Assembly: GCA_958295665.1 (NCBI GenBank)
Contig: OY282560.1
Coordinates: 48,236,333-48,300,332, forward strand
Direction: 5' to 3'
DNA length: 64,000 bases
From: Tipula vernalis
Lineage: Eukaryota > Arthropoda > Insecta > Diptera > Tipulidae
Part shown: piece after piece, positions 37,136-47,686 of the stretch
How the letters are laid out: every line of letters starts with the position of its first letter
Numbering within the stretch: the stretch's first letter is position 1
Translations under genes and position numbers: made by a program
The notes under the pieces: generated by a model
The model's database searches: none
What the model was told of the DNA's origin: nothing
What the model saw: only the letters and a program-made list of their open reading frames with translations

Positions 37136-37689
37136 GGTATGTATGATGGAATTTTTGATTTTTATTGATTACGGTATCATTGGTATAATCTGCCTTCGGA
37201 AGCAAGTTTCTTTTGTAAAGCAAAAAATGTTAGTTTGCTGTTTACCAATAAATAGCACGTATAATTTAAATTTGGGTGTAGATAGAAAAATGTTGGTCCT
37301 GCTGATAGCAGCTATCGAGAGCAAATAATAAAAACAGGTAATATTTACTTCCTGGGATACAACCTCCTACAAATTAATTAGCAATTAACACTGATAATGA
37401 AGCACGGTAAATGACCACGTAAAAGAGAATGCACCTTTATTCCGATGGCTTTCGAGTGATTCCCACTAATATGCGTTTGTCACGACCAGAGCAATCCGTA
37501 GAAGTAGAGCTGACAGTTATTTGAAGAAAAGGTTGTATATTTAGGGAATGATAATCTCTTTGCTTAAAATTGAATAAAAAACTAAAGATATTTGGAAGAT
37601 AATGAAAAATAAAGTGAAATAGGAAGCTGGGGAATAAAATAGCATGAAATAAATTTTATTGGACTGGAAACGGCCCTTTATTCTAGGTG

Positions 37690-37990
37690 CGATGCCTTTT
37701 ATTATCTTTGCAATCTTTTCTGGGGCTCAAGGCACATTTCTAACTCTTTGCATTCTAGCTATCTCGTTAATGTTAAGTTCGGGTAAATATCTGTCTTCTC
37801 TTTAGCATACTTTTTAAAAAGTGACTTAAATATTTGAACAGCCCTTTCCGTGTGAACCAAATGTACCGTTAGTAAAATCCCAACCTGTAGCCAAATCCCT
37901 AGTCTCTTGAAAAGAACTTTGTGTAGAAACTCCGGAGTTCCATGAGTAGCGAACGATTTTTTCAGCAACTTTATCCCTTCCGCTTATATA
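37690..37990 (-). pseudogene. gypsy D integrase, C-terminal half of core
   Basis: LLKKSFATHGTPEFL is the helix before the second catalytic Asp (family: FARHGIPExLxSDNG). The Asp-Asn-Gly itself is replaced by HKVLF. Later, HTERAVQIFKSLFKKYAKEK matches the Glu-containing helix (family: NGxAERAVQTVKxLLKK), with the Glu retained. Stops follow at about 37760. It joins the protease fragment directly, implying a deletion of about 1.5 kb of pol. Confidence 0.7.
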
Positions 37991-37997
37991 AAGCTAT

Positions 37998-38239
37998 TCA
38001 GTAGTTCGAAATTCAAATAACCCGAGTGACCCATAAACGTTTGCAGTCGAGTTATTTTGCACTATGCAATCTATGGATGTCTGCGCTAAAACAATAATTG
38101 TATGGCCTTTTTGTGAGCAGATGACGTTGCATTGAGCCCCGTTTTCAAGTTTAAACTTTACCTCACGATCACCGATGTTGATTTGTACTCGTATAAATTA
38201 ATAACGATTCGTCATCTTCGAACTAACCATCCGTATTTT
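37998..38239 (-). pseudogene. gypsy D protease fragment
   Basis: The minus strand reads VQINIGDREVKFKLENGAQCNVI (about 38120-38190; shorter core FKLENGAQCNVI). The catalytic Asp-Thr-Gly has become Glu-Asn-Gly, so the protease is inactive. The following ~50 residues (YGSLGLFEF near 38010-38040) have no matching RT behind them; integrase sequence follows instead. Confidence 0.65.
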
Positions 38240-39089
38240 CATGTACCTCATTTATGTTTTTAATATTCATTATGTTACATGCAATCATCAAATGGCCAAT
38301 AATCCGACGTATTACACATTTCTCACCAAATACTATTAAACAACTTTTACGAACGTCAGTTTGTGAAGAAGAAAAAACTGTAAGAGAATTCATCTGTATT
38401 AGTACGATTTGCTAGTACTTAAAGCACAGCACATTCTGTATATATAGAATGTAAATTGTGGTATAATCAGTCCAGTCGCCGCGGCCTGATGAGAAGATTG
38501 ATTTTTTCATAATCATAAGCTCATCGTTCGAAACTGGATTGAATTCTCTTACAATCTTCGAAACATATTAAAAATCATTGAACGTCAGTTGTTCTACAAC
38601 GTTTGCAAAAATAAATTTTCGGATCATTTTTGTTCGTATTCGATTCTTGGTCATTTTCTTACATTTTTCGAGTCTTCTACATACTCATATGGCTTAGCAT
38701 ATTTCGTAATTAAATTTACTTCATTCATTTCGACTTGCTGAGTTCGGTGAGGTCAGTATCCACTAACAAACCTTATATGATTTTTTGTTTTGTTTTTAGA
38801 ATAACGCCTACAAGAGTTTATCTTCCAGTTCGTCGAATTTACACTATTTGAGTTTTAATTTTTGTATAAAACTCATCGACATGTTCGTGCTCCACTAAAG
38901 TATCTTACTTGACTTATTCAGACTTTAAATGAAAATTTTTCCTGCTTCTAAACCTAGATACGTCATCAAAGTCACCGCATTAATGTCCTCATCTTGTTTA
39001 TCAAGTTTTTTTGCTTTACTGCAGAACTGAAATTTTTGTATTCATATTATCCAGTCGTCTGCAATATTTCGATGAAGCTGTTCCGCCAT
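38240..39089 (-). pseudogene. gypsy D gag, many stops
   Basis: An ATG at 39089 begins MAEQLHRNIADDW. After a stop it continues with IQKFQFCSKAKKLDKQDED and MTYLGLEAGKIF, matching the gag core (family: W..KFxLY....G....D..QVA.L....G.EA..IY). A later KxCKFDELEDKLL block matches the LRxLAxxCxFxxLEDxLIRD region. At least six stops. The zinc knuckles could not be read. Its start is unusually near the LTR. Confidence 0.65.
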
Positions 39090-39105
39090 TTCATGTGTGT
39101 AGTAT

Positions 39106-39564
39106 TGTTACGTTTTTGCCTTGTCAATCATGGTTCGAATCACTGGATTGTGAATAAAAACAAAACAATTCAATTTATTACCAACGAATTTATTTATTTC
39201 ACACAAAAATTATTACAACACAATTTATTAACGATAATTCACAAAGTCACTTTATTTTAATATTTGCACAATTTTTACATTTTACACTTTTACATTTTAT
39301 TTCGCACTAAAACACTTTTTAAATCACTTTTTAATTCGATTTTAATCTTCACACTATCATTTACCGAATACTAAGCATCCAATACGATTTCGTTCGCCTT
39401 TTTATATACACAAACCATACTTCTAGAAATTTCATGACTTTTCCAGTAAGAACAGTCTAGAAACATATAGAAAAGTTTTATCATGGAAAATTCCATTTTA
39501 GTACAGTAAAATATTGAGCTATTAATTTAACTTATTCTATTACACACTAGGTGTCACCGTCACA
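39106..39564 (-). repeat. LTR of gypsy D (459 bp) with TATA box
   Basis: Read on the minus strand it begins TGTGACGGTGACACC and ends AAAACGTAACA, so it has TG...CA ends. It holds TATATAAAAAGGCGAACG at about 39391-39408. The gag start lies just past its 3' end. No second copy is present, so borders rest on the TG/CA ends and gag position. Confidence 0.7.
39401..39408 (-). promoter_or_regulatory. TATA box in gypsy D LTR
   Basis: TATATAAA on the minus strand, about 157 bases into the LTR, followed by a short GC-richer stretch. The position fits an LTR promoter driving minus-strand transcription of the element. Confidence 0.5.
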
Positions 39565-39568
39565 ATAT

Positions 39569-39707
39569 GTACTTTGGAATTTATGACTAAACTAACTAAA
39601 TTAAAAAAAAAATGAAGCTTCTGCTATTGTCGTATAGGTGGCAACTGAAAAGTCAATTTACGTAAGCTCGTAGCTCAGAGATGAAATTGACTTAAATTCC
39701 AAAGTAC
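39569..39707. mobile_element. palindromic MITE (139 bp)
   Basis: GTACTTTGGAATTTA at 39569 has its reverse complement TAAATTCCAAAGTAC ending at 39707. The middle contains A-runs and is not inverted. It starts 4 bases after the gypsy D LTR end. No clear target duplication; TA dinucleotides flank both sides. Confidence 0.65.
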
Positions 39708-40250
39708 TAAAATGTTCAGCAACAGAAGACTAAATTGGTCATTTTAGTTTTTTTATGTATTTATATATTTCACCGATAGATGTCACTAAAAGTAACAAAA
39801 ATATATTTAAATCTTTTTTTGTTTTTTTCTTCGGAGGGTTCAGTTAAAAGGTTCGTTTCTGAATTTCTGAAGCGTTAGAGACAGGAATTCTGTTGCTTAA
39901 TTTACCAGAACTTAGAAGTCGGCACTTAAATCCGCTAATTAAATCCGAAAATTACTTCAAATTTAGAGAAAAACGAAATTTAATTGTAGTAGTATGGCAC
40001 TTTGCATAACCGCATTATTGTTGGAGTTCACAATAAAAAGTTACACATGAAATTATTGGATGGTCGTGATGAAGAATTTACATGGGTCATCGGCACATGC
40101 AAAAAATATTAAGGTGAACACATGACAATTTGGAATCAACGACAATTTGTGCGTTCAAATGTTGATTTCAATCAGCGCAGACGTGTTTATAAAAATTATA
40201 AAAATTTTTTTTTTTTTTTTGTTTTTTTGTTTTTTATATACATATAGTAT
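39708..40250. other. unassigned region before the Jockey element
   Basis: Contains short peptide-like stretches (for example KLLDGRDEEFTWVIGTC at about 40045-40095) that look protein-derived but were not identified. They may be decayed 5' parts of the Jockey ORF1 or of another element. A 14-T run lies near 40206-40219. Confidence 0.35.
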
Positions 40251-40269
40251 ATCAAAAATTTCAATTGTT

Positions 40270-41127
40270 CTTCTTCAAGGGTTCAATCCATCCTTCAATT
40301 GTTCTTCTTCTTTGGATGAGAATAAAACTTCTCGATACATTCTAATTTGGTCTACCATCCCTTCCAGTTGATGAAGTCCATCAGTATATCAAAGATACGG
40401 GCTCACTCCGTCAAAATTCTCCAAGGTTGCTTCAAAGAACAGATCGGACGACAGCGCTCTATATTTTGTTTCTTTTCCAAAAAGTACTTCATTAAGTCAT
40501 TTAAGAAATCACAAATATATTGGTAACATTGCGTATTCGTGGGGCTTACCTCACAAAAAACCGGAGCGACTCACCCAATGTTTTAATTGCTTCATGCTGG
40601 GTCACATATCTACGAATTGCAACATGATACCTAAGTGTAAATTTTGCAGCCTTACACACCTGGATGATGCAGGTTGTCCGATCAAAGAAACCGAATCTCA
40701 ATATAAGTGTGCCAATTGCAGTGGAAATCACACAGCCAATTCAGTGTTATGCCCAAAGCGTGATGAATTTCTGCGACTTAGGGATCTTACCAACCAAAAA
40801 GATCTTCATAAATATATGAATGAATTTCATGTTTCATCTCATAATTTCCATGCATTGGCTGGAAAGGCTCGCGTGAACTCAAACTTCGACCAGCCTAATA
40901 TTATCAGTTCATCTCCATCACAACAACCAATGTCCACTTTATTCATCAATAATTCATCACCATCTCACCAACAGGCTGCCGGAAATGTAAGTGGTAATAA
41001 ATTATATAGTGCTAATGAATTGTTGTTAATTTTGGAAAGTGTAATGAATGGTCTCAGGAGGTGTCAAAGCCCAGCCGAACAAGTTCAAGTTATTTTGGAG
41101 ACTGCAATTAAATATGTCTGTAAATAA
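40270..41127 (+). pseudogene. Jockey ORF1 (nucleic-acid-binding Gag-like protein)
   Basis: The open part runs from about 40540 to 41127. It carries three knuckles in the Jockey arrangement: CFNCFMLGHISTNC, CKFCSLTHLDDAGC and CANCSGNHTANSVLC. VLCPKRDEFLRLRDL follows and then a Ser/Gln-rich tail. Earlier sequence (about 40400-40540: SDDSALYF, YIGNIAYSWG) belongs to the same protein but is in broken frames. ORF1 proteins bind element RNA in the RNP. The true start is not identified. Confidence 0.82.
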
Positions 41128-41129
41128 TA

Positions 41130-41947
41130 ATCTAAAAGTCTCTATTTGGAACGCTCATAGCGTCAACTATAAAAAAACGAGCTTATTTATTTTCTCGACA
41201 AATAGATAAATAGATGTTATGCTAATCACAGAAACCTTTTTAAAACCGGGGGATTCTTTTAATATCCCTCGATTTCAGATATATAGAAATGATCGTTCGA
41301 TCCAAATTGGCGGTGGAGTTGCAATTATCATTAAAAACTCAATCAAATACTCAGTTCTCTCTATATTAGCATTGCAAAGTATAGAAAATATATCTATTCT
41401 GGTATCCACGCCCAATTTAACATTAAAAATTAGTTGCCGTTATGTTCCGTATTCAAACCATTCAAACTTCAGAAGTGATCTTAGTAGGCTTACCAATTCT
41501 AGCTCACCTTATTTACTTGGAGGAGATTTTAATTTTGGTCATTCCTATTGGAATTGTAGTAGATCTAACAAGGGTGAACGTTTTCTCTACGATTTCCTAA
41601 TGTCCAGGTCAAATTGCGTCTTACATTTCCCAGACACTCCTACATTCCATCGTTCTAATGGGTCCAATAGCACACCAGATTTTTATTTGGCTAGCCCCTC
41701 GTGCCCCGTTGGCTTCGTTGTAACAAAAAATGAGATGAACTCTGACCATCTCCCTGTTCTGTGTTTCATTAATACAGAAACTTTGCACTCCATCGCGACT
41801 TCAAAGACATATAACTACAAACAAGCAGATTGGTCTTCTTTTAGAAACTTTATTGAGATAAATTCTATACCAATTGATTTTGAAGACAGTGAATTAAATA
41901 CAAATAAAATTGATGAATCCATAAATCAATTCACAGATTGCTATTAA
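41130..41947 (+). pseudogene. Jockey ORF2 endonuclease domain
   Basis: LKVSIWNAHSVNYKK starts the domain (about 41130-41175). After two frame breaks, VMLITETFLKPGDSF (catalytic Glu region), GGGVAIIIKNS, LGGDFNFGHSYWNC (GDFN), TPDFYL and the terminal SDHLPVL block are all present. These are the signature blocks of APE-type endonucleases that nick target DNA to prime reverse transcription. From 41219 to 41947 the frame is open. The start of ORF2 is broken. Confidence 0.87.
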
Positions 41948-42249
41948 ATCAGGTTACAAGGCAAAAAATATATGAAATAGTTAACGTTAAATGGCAACAT
42001 AAACTTGAATGTCTCATCAAAGGTTCTAAACCTTACTGGCAAGCAATTAAACATGTAAAAAAAAAAATATTCTGCGATTCCACCATTAAAGAATCCCCAA
42101 GACAATAGCAAAATAATTGTCACTTCAGATAAATCTAAAATTCTTGCCAATTTTTTTCAAAAATCATATGAAATCTCATCTGGTGTTACAGAATCCGATG
42201 ATATCCGCCAAGATATTCAGTGTATTAGCGATTCCATTGAACTTGATGT

Positions 42250-43596
42250 TCTAAGTTTAATGTATTAACTGAAGAGGTTAAATATATTATAAAATCCAGT
42301 CGCTCATTTAAAGCTACAGGCCCAGATAAAATTCCAAACATTCTAATAAAACATCTCCCGGAATCGGGATATGTCTATCTGACCCAATTATTTTCCAGCT
42401 GTTTTAAGCTTTCCTATTTTCCCAATTCGTGGAAAACGGCCAAGGTGGTGGCGGTTCTGAAACCTGAAAAACCCCCGTCAGATGTCAATAGCTACCGAGC
42501 TATCAATCTACTGGACTGTTTAAGTAAAATTTTTGATTGCAATGACTACATCGAATCCAATGGAGTGCTAATTCCTCAACAATTTGGTTTTTGTCACCAG
42601 CATTCCTCAATACATCAGGTTAACCGTATTATTCAACATGTCAAAGATGAAAGACAGTCAAATAAGTCCACAGGTATGGTGCTTCTGGATCTTGAAAAAG
42701 CTTTCGATTCTGTTTGGATTAAAGGGCTATTACATAAACTATTCCAATTAAAATTTCCGTTATTTTTGATCAAAATGCTTAAATCCTACTTTGAAGATAG
42801 AAAATTCTACGTATAGATTCTGAATTCAACTTCGTCTTTAATGCATACTTACTCGGGAGTTCCACAAGGTTCTGTGATTAGTCCCATTTTGCTTTGTATT
42901 TTTTTGAATGATGTTCCTCAGATTGAGGGTTGTGAAATTGCTTTTTTTGTTGACGACACAGCCGTATATACCTCGGATACTCACTCTCACGATATAATTT
43001 TTAGACTAAGCACATATTTGAATTTGCTTGCACTTTATTTCAAAAAATGGGGTCTTAAGCTTAATGCTAATAAATCTCAAGCTATTTATTTCTCGCGATG
43101 TAGATTACCTTCTAAACTTCCCCAGACAAATTTAATCATTAATAGTCACTCATTAAACTGGGAGAAGCAGGTTAAATATCTGGGTATCCTCTTGGATCAA
43201 AAAGTCATTTTCCAAAATCATCTTAATTTTGTAGTCAGTAAAATTTCAAAATTATTTTTTACATTATTTCCATTGCCAAATAAGAAAAGTAAATTTTCAT
43301 TTAATAATAAAATGCTACTTTATAAATCAGTAATTCTGAGTGTAATTTTGTATGGTTGACCATTATGGGTGTATGCGGCCAACACTCATATCAAAAAATT
43401 ATAAGTTATGCAAAATAAGTTCTTAAAACTTATATTGAATGTTCCTAAAAGATATCACACCAGAAGATTACACTCTGAAACGAATGTCAAAATGATAAAA
43501 GAGCTTGCAATTGATCATTACAACAAGTATAATAGTAAGCTTCCATTTATTGAAAATACATTGATAATTAATTTACATAATCCTTTATATAATTAG
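42250..43596 (+). pseudogene. Jockey ORF2 reverse transcriptase domain
   Basis: Blocks in order: SFKATGPDKIPNILIK (about 42305-42355), VVAVLKPEKPPSDVNSYR, LLDLEKAFDSVW (motif A, about 42685-42720), then after a stop at 42814 GVPQGSVISPILLCIFLND (motif B) and FVDDTAVY (active site, Ala replaced by Val). WGLKLNANKSQ and KYLGILLDQKV follow, then the thumb after a stop at about 43358. Catalytic aspartates are kept. The frame between endonuclease and RT (41948-42250) is also broken. Confidence 0.88.
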
Positions 43597-43789
43597 TTAT
43601 TTAATTATTTTAAAATTAGATTTAAGTAAAATTAAGTTCATACCTACATCTTGTAACCTTTAAATTAATTATCTTTTATAAGGCTTAGGTCACTAGTATA
43701 TAATTAACCTCAAAGAATTCCGTAGCAAAGTTAATGTACTATATCTCAGAAAACACATTGTAATTTTTGTTTAAATGAACTCATAATAA

Positions 43790-44334
43790 AGGCGTTGCCA
43801 CAGCTAATTTTCGGTGCGATGCGATTTCTTTTTTCTTTTCAAATTCTACTGCAATTAGAATAGATTGATACTAAATATATGAAAAAACTATCAAATATCA
43901 TTATAATCTTTAAATCCTATACATTTGTCTTTTGAAATTTAATAATTTTTATTCATATATAATTCATTTTATATTTTATCGTGCGAAGTTTGAAATTTCG
44001 CAATTGGAGAAAAAACTTTTTTCGCGTTTGGAGACTTTCCACATACATACGAATTTTTTTATCGCATGTTTTAACCTCACTTTTTTTAGACGACATGGAA
44101 CTGTGCAATAGAAAATGATCGAAAAATTCGCAATAATTAAATATTTTGATGTATGTACAATACACAATTATTAAATAAATAAAAATAATTAAAATTTCGG
44201 GAAAAAACTACAAAATAATTTCAACCAATGACTACGATAGTTGTTACGAAAAAAATCGCGTCGCTGTTAAGTGTGGCATCCAGTGCAAAATTTGACGCGA
44301 ATCGCATCGCACGAAAATAGCTGTGGCAAAGCCT
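43790..44334. mobile_element. TIR element (545 bp) with TAA target duplication, PIF/Harbinger-like MITE
   Basis: The left end AGGCGTTGCCACAGCTAATT... and right end ...ATAGCTGTGGCAAAGCCT are inverted repeats over about 36 bases, including TGCGATGCGAT. TAA flanks both sides (43787-43789, 44335-44337). A 3-bp TAA duplication is characteristic of PIF/Harbinger, hence the family call. No transposase. It sits at the 3' end of the Jockey element, overlapping its AATAAA. Confidence 0.75.
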
Positions 44335-44337
44335 TAA

Positions 44338-44879
44338 AGCATATAAAAAAAAACGACAATTTATGAAATTAATCGTTTTTGTTTAAACTGTGGTGGACCA
44401 TTGAAGTTCGGGCACATGAATGAATGCAAGAAAATGTGCCGCAAAATAAAGAAAGAATCGTTCGAATCGAAGCAATTCACCGGAAAGACAACCACAACAA
44501 CAGTAACAAAGAAAATGTCGCCGAGGCCAAATGAGGTAATATATTACTTCGGTCTAAAAAGACCAAATTATTGTAATCCTGCCAAAAATGATCAAAAATT
44601 TGGTTGGTCCAAAACCACTTTTTTCGACGTTTTGAAAGTTTCCCTGAGTCTAAAAAAGCAAAAAAAAAAAGGTCCGTCCTGAATGTCATGTCTGCACCCA
44701 TGGTATCTCGAGAACGGCTTGTTCGATTTAGAATTTGTTTGTGCCAATCTGTTTCTATGGTCAAGGCCGAGATTTTTAAAGCTTTTGGAACTTGTGCGTC
44801 AAGAGGGTCGGGTACCTGCCATACGAATTGACCCAAAATACCTGGTTATAGAAATATTTATCAATTTTTTATAAATGCT
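44338..44879. other. unassigned region with a weak zinc-knuckle-like start
   Basis: Plus strand about 44390-44470 reads NCGGPLKFGHMNECKKMC, which could be a knuckle from a decayed gag, followed by a basic, Thr-rich stretch. After about 44570 the sequence is repeat-like (TCTCGAGAACGGCTTG and similar). No family was identified. Confidence 0.3.
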
Positions 44880-45070
44880 GGTTTGAATGTTGAGTTGGGC
44901 ATTGAGTTTGAGGTATAGTTGAAGGTTAGGTCAGGGAGGGGTCACTTGGCGGATTGAGTTCAAGTTGAGTGGGAGTTGAGTTGAAAGAGAGTTTGCGGTT
45001 GGGTTGAGGGTTGAGTTGGGGGCCGTTTTGGGTTGGATTGGGGTTGAGTTGGGGTTGGATTAGTGTTTAG
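44880..45070. repeat. GTTGAGTTGGG-type minisatellite
   Basis: Degenerate repeats of GTTGAG(T/G)TG and GGGTTGAG, strongly G/T-biased on the plus strand. No coding content. Confidence 0.8.
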
Positions 45071-45134
45071 TGAGCAGTTGAGCAATCTATATAAGTGAGT
45101 GTTGATATGTATGTACAACATATGTGTATGATTT

Positions 45135-45250
45135 TTAGATTAAGTTCTGGAATATGGCCAAGTATGATGGAACAGGCCTATTTCTCAACCGAATATGATG
45201 AAATTTGACAAGTGGGTTGGAAATTGGATTTTAAAATGATTTTTTAATTG
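45135..45250. repeat. satellite A copy, inverted relative to 17050-17420
   Basis: TTCTGGAATATGGCCAAGTA, TTTCTCAACCGA and GAAATTTGACAAGTGGGTTGG, then TTTTAAAATGATTTTTT, form the reverse complement of the satellite A unit. Only about one unit is present. Confidence 0.7.
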
Positions 45251-45599
45251 AATTAATGAAGTCCGAAGTTCTGATCACCTTATGAGGTTTCAGCCCTATA
45301 CATTTTAGTTTACTAAATTCTAGAAATATTCTAACATTAAATTCAATCGGCTCGAAACACAATCGTTGAACCAAAGAGTTTTTGATCGCAGATGAATGAA
45401 TAAATTTGGATATCGGAATAAATGTCAATATTGCGTTCCATTAAATTTGATTAAAAAGTTGAAAATTAGAATGAGCAATCAGCATAATGACTTTCCAGTT
45501 TTCAGTTATAATAAAGCTACAATTTTTGGTACGGCCCAACTTTAGATTTGAATTTAAAAACGGAACGATCAGCCGAATACATTGAGCAGTTATTATCTA

Positions 45600-46132
45600 T
45601 TTTAAGTTGCACTAATTAATATGCACTGGAATTAAGAAAATTGATTAATGGTTGTACTGCAAAATTCCACTTGATCTACTAGAGGTTCCATTAAAGAAAT
45701 TGCCTACTTGGCAACAAACGATCGATTTTCTTAATAAAAGATGTCACTTATTACAGTCAGTACCATCAATGCAATCAAAGGGTTTTAATATACGCTAAAT
45801 GAGTGTTAACCAGCATACAAAGGTCTAGTGGTCCAATATGCTATTTGTGCATGGCAAACCATTTAATTTATTATTGCGCAAAATTGATATCAGTGACAGT
45901 AGATGAAAGATTCAGTTTTATGAAACGCGCCAATTGTTGTACCAATTGCTTATCAAACTCACACAATTTCACGGTTTGTCCAAAAGTTGGCAGTTGCAAA
46001 AAATGTGGCTTAAAATACAATACTCTGTTGCATAGGCAGGTGGCGGTCAATCATAGAACTACCAGCTCTTCCACAATTCCAGTAAATTCTAATCAGCAAT
46101 ACTGGATTCTACCGGTCAGTCCCATTTCATAA
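45600..46132 (+). pseudogene. BEL/Pao gag C-terminal part
   Basis: LPTWQQTIDFLNKRCHLLQS (about 45690-45750) is the conserved gag helix before the zinc fingers. The fingers follow: CYLCMANHLIYYC, then RFSFMKRANCCTNCLSNSHNFTVC, then SCKKCGLKYNTLLH. The triple finger with a final LLH is diagnostic of BEL/Pao Gag. A frame break lies near 45800. The upstream gag is not readable. Confidence 0.85.
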
Positions 46133-46980
46133 CTTTAGCGTTGGTCGAACAGTTAGGGCTTGATAAAACGTCCATCAATATTCCCGTTGTAAGCATACAA
46201 AATCGTCAATCCAAAATTCTATATAAGGTTGAAAGTACAAACAAGTAAAGAATCTCAAGGTATAAGGCTGAACTAGAGTTCGTAGTCGCAGATACCATTA
46301 CCGGCTCGATCCCTTCTACCAATATCGGTATAAGCCGATGGTCAGTTCCAGCCAATATTGAGCTGGCAGATCCACAATTCAATACGAGTAACAAGGTTGC
46401 CATGTTATTAGATGCTGGAATTTTCTTAAATACCTTGAAGCCAAATCAGATCATTATTAAGCTATGAAGATAGACTTTTCATCGGTAGTATTGTGGAGTG
46501 ACTGAAGTTAGAAGCCAGTATTCTTAAAACTATTGTTGTAAACAGAGTACAACAATTTTAAGATCTCATAAATAAGCATTTTGGAGGAATATTTCAACAA
46601 GTTTAAATCCAGTGGATTTAATTTCCAGAGGTATGATGCCAACAGAAATGCAATCAAATGATTTGTGGTGGTATGGATCTTTTTTTTTTAAATAAGCCAA
46701 TGTCAGAATGGCCTATTAGCAATCGAAACAACGTTCCGGAGTGTGAGATTCCGGGTAAAGATGGAAAGCTTAGTTCTCATCAATGAACAAGGTGATTAAA
46801 AGAAGTTTGATCATTACTGCGTTTTGCCTTCGTTTCATCAGGAACACCAGATCAAGGTCAGTACATAATAAGGGCGAATCGGTTGATTTGACCTTGCCAG
46901 AGATTAACAAGGCGTTAGTTGCACTAATTAAAGCGGTGCAAGCTAATGAGTTTTTACCAGAATTAAATTGTTTGAAAGCC
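46133..46980 (+). pseudogene. BEL/Pao protease-linker and late RNase H pieces
   Basis: ALVEQLGLDKTSINI (about 46140-46180) is the end of protease. PANIELADPQFNTSNKVAMLLDAG (about 46345-46420; core NIELADPQFN) matches the LADPxF...D.LLGA segment before RT. The sequence then jumps to NPVDLISRGMMPTEMQSNDLW (about 46600-46660), which in intact elements follows RNase H (NPADLxSRG). About 1.5-2 kb coding for RT is therefore gone. Stops occur throughout. Confidence 0.7.
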
Positions 46981-46989
46981 CAGAGGTAA

Positions 46990-47580
46990 CTAGCATCATC
47001 TAGCAGAATTGGCTGTTTGAACCCGTTTCTCGACGAATCTGGATTAATTAGGGTTGGCGGAAGGCTTATTCATTCTGAGTTAGATTACGATAGCAAACAC
47101 CAAATTTTATTGCCTCATCGTCATCAATTTTTCGGGTTATTATTTAGCAAAATCTACATGCTGGGCCGCAACTCCTCTTATAGCTTCAATTAGAAGAAAG
47201 TATGTATTTGCCAAGTTAGTCGTACGTCATTACATAAAATGTTTAAGATTCAAGCCGAGAGTCACCACACAAATAATGGGTAATTTACCATGTGATAGAG
47301 TGGTACAATGTCGCCCCTTCGCAGTTACAGGTGTAGATTTTTGTGGGCCGTTTATGATCAAGTGCAAACACCAACGCAAGGCGAGTTCGTATAAGGTAGT
47401 ATACTTATGTCGCACTATTTGTGTGTTTTCCCACGAAGGCAATCCACTTGGAGCTCGTGACCGATCAGACCACAGAAGCATTTCTTGCATGTTTGAAAAG
47501 GTTTATAGCAAGACGGGGTGTGTCAAGTTATTTGGTCTGACAACGCCAAGAACTTCTTAGGAACCCGAAGCGAGTTGAAT
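46990..47580 (+). pseudogene. BEL/Pao integrase
   Basis: [21 protein letters not shown] (core LIRVGGRL) begins the domain. [20 protein letters not shown] and the first core Asp region VTGVDFCGPFMIKC (about 47325-47365) follow, then YKVVYLCRTICVFS. A frameshift near 47430 is followed by further degraded core sequence, with FLGTRSELNKMYQLF at 47550-47595. This gives the BEL/Pao order. It is not functional. Confidence 0.8.
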
Positions 47581-47686
47581 AAAATGTATCAACTTTTTTA
47601 GCAATTCCGGTCATTTCGAAAAAATTAATCAGTTCTGTACCTTCTGTTCTGTCGCTTCCAACATAAACTTCTCTTACGAGGAACTT

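Larger units (their letters stand above)
37690..39564 (-). mobile_element. Ty3/gypsy retrotransposon D, LTR plus internally deleted body
   Basis: Minus-strand order: one LTR (39106-39564), gag start 16 bases after it, decayed gag, protease and then directly the integrase C-terminal half. RT and RNase H are deleted between about 38000 and 37990. It differs in type from gypsy A and C: the protease reads KFKLENGAQCNVI, as in the lineage where DTGAQCNV is usual. Confidence 0.8.
40250..43786 (+). mobile_element. Jockey-type non-LTR retrotransposon, decayed
   Basis: Plus-strand order: ORF1 with zinc knuckles, apurinic-type endonuclease, reverse transcriptase, then a 3' tail with AATAAA near 43786. 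No clear poly-A end is seen because a TIR element starts at 43790. Stops and frameshifts break all parts. Confidence 0.88.

Noticed and set aside
36779..37223. His/Tyr/Thr-rich minus-strand frames
   Set aside because: They reflect the ATGGTATG simple repeat and have low complexity without domains.
39128..39145. tRNA T-arm-like GGTTCGAATC
   Set aside because: No acceptor, D or anticodon arm can be folded around it, and it lies within the gypsy D LTR.
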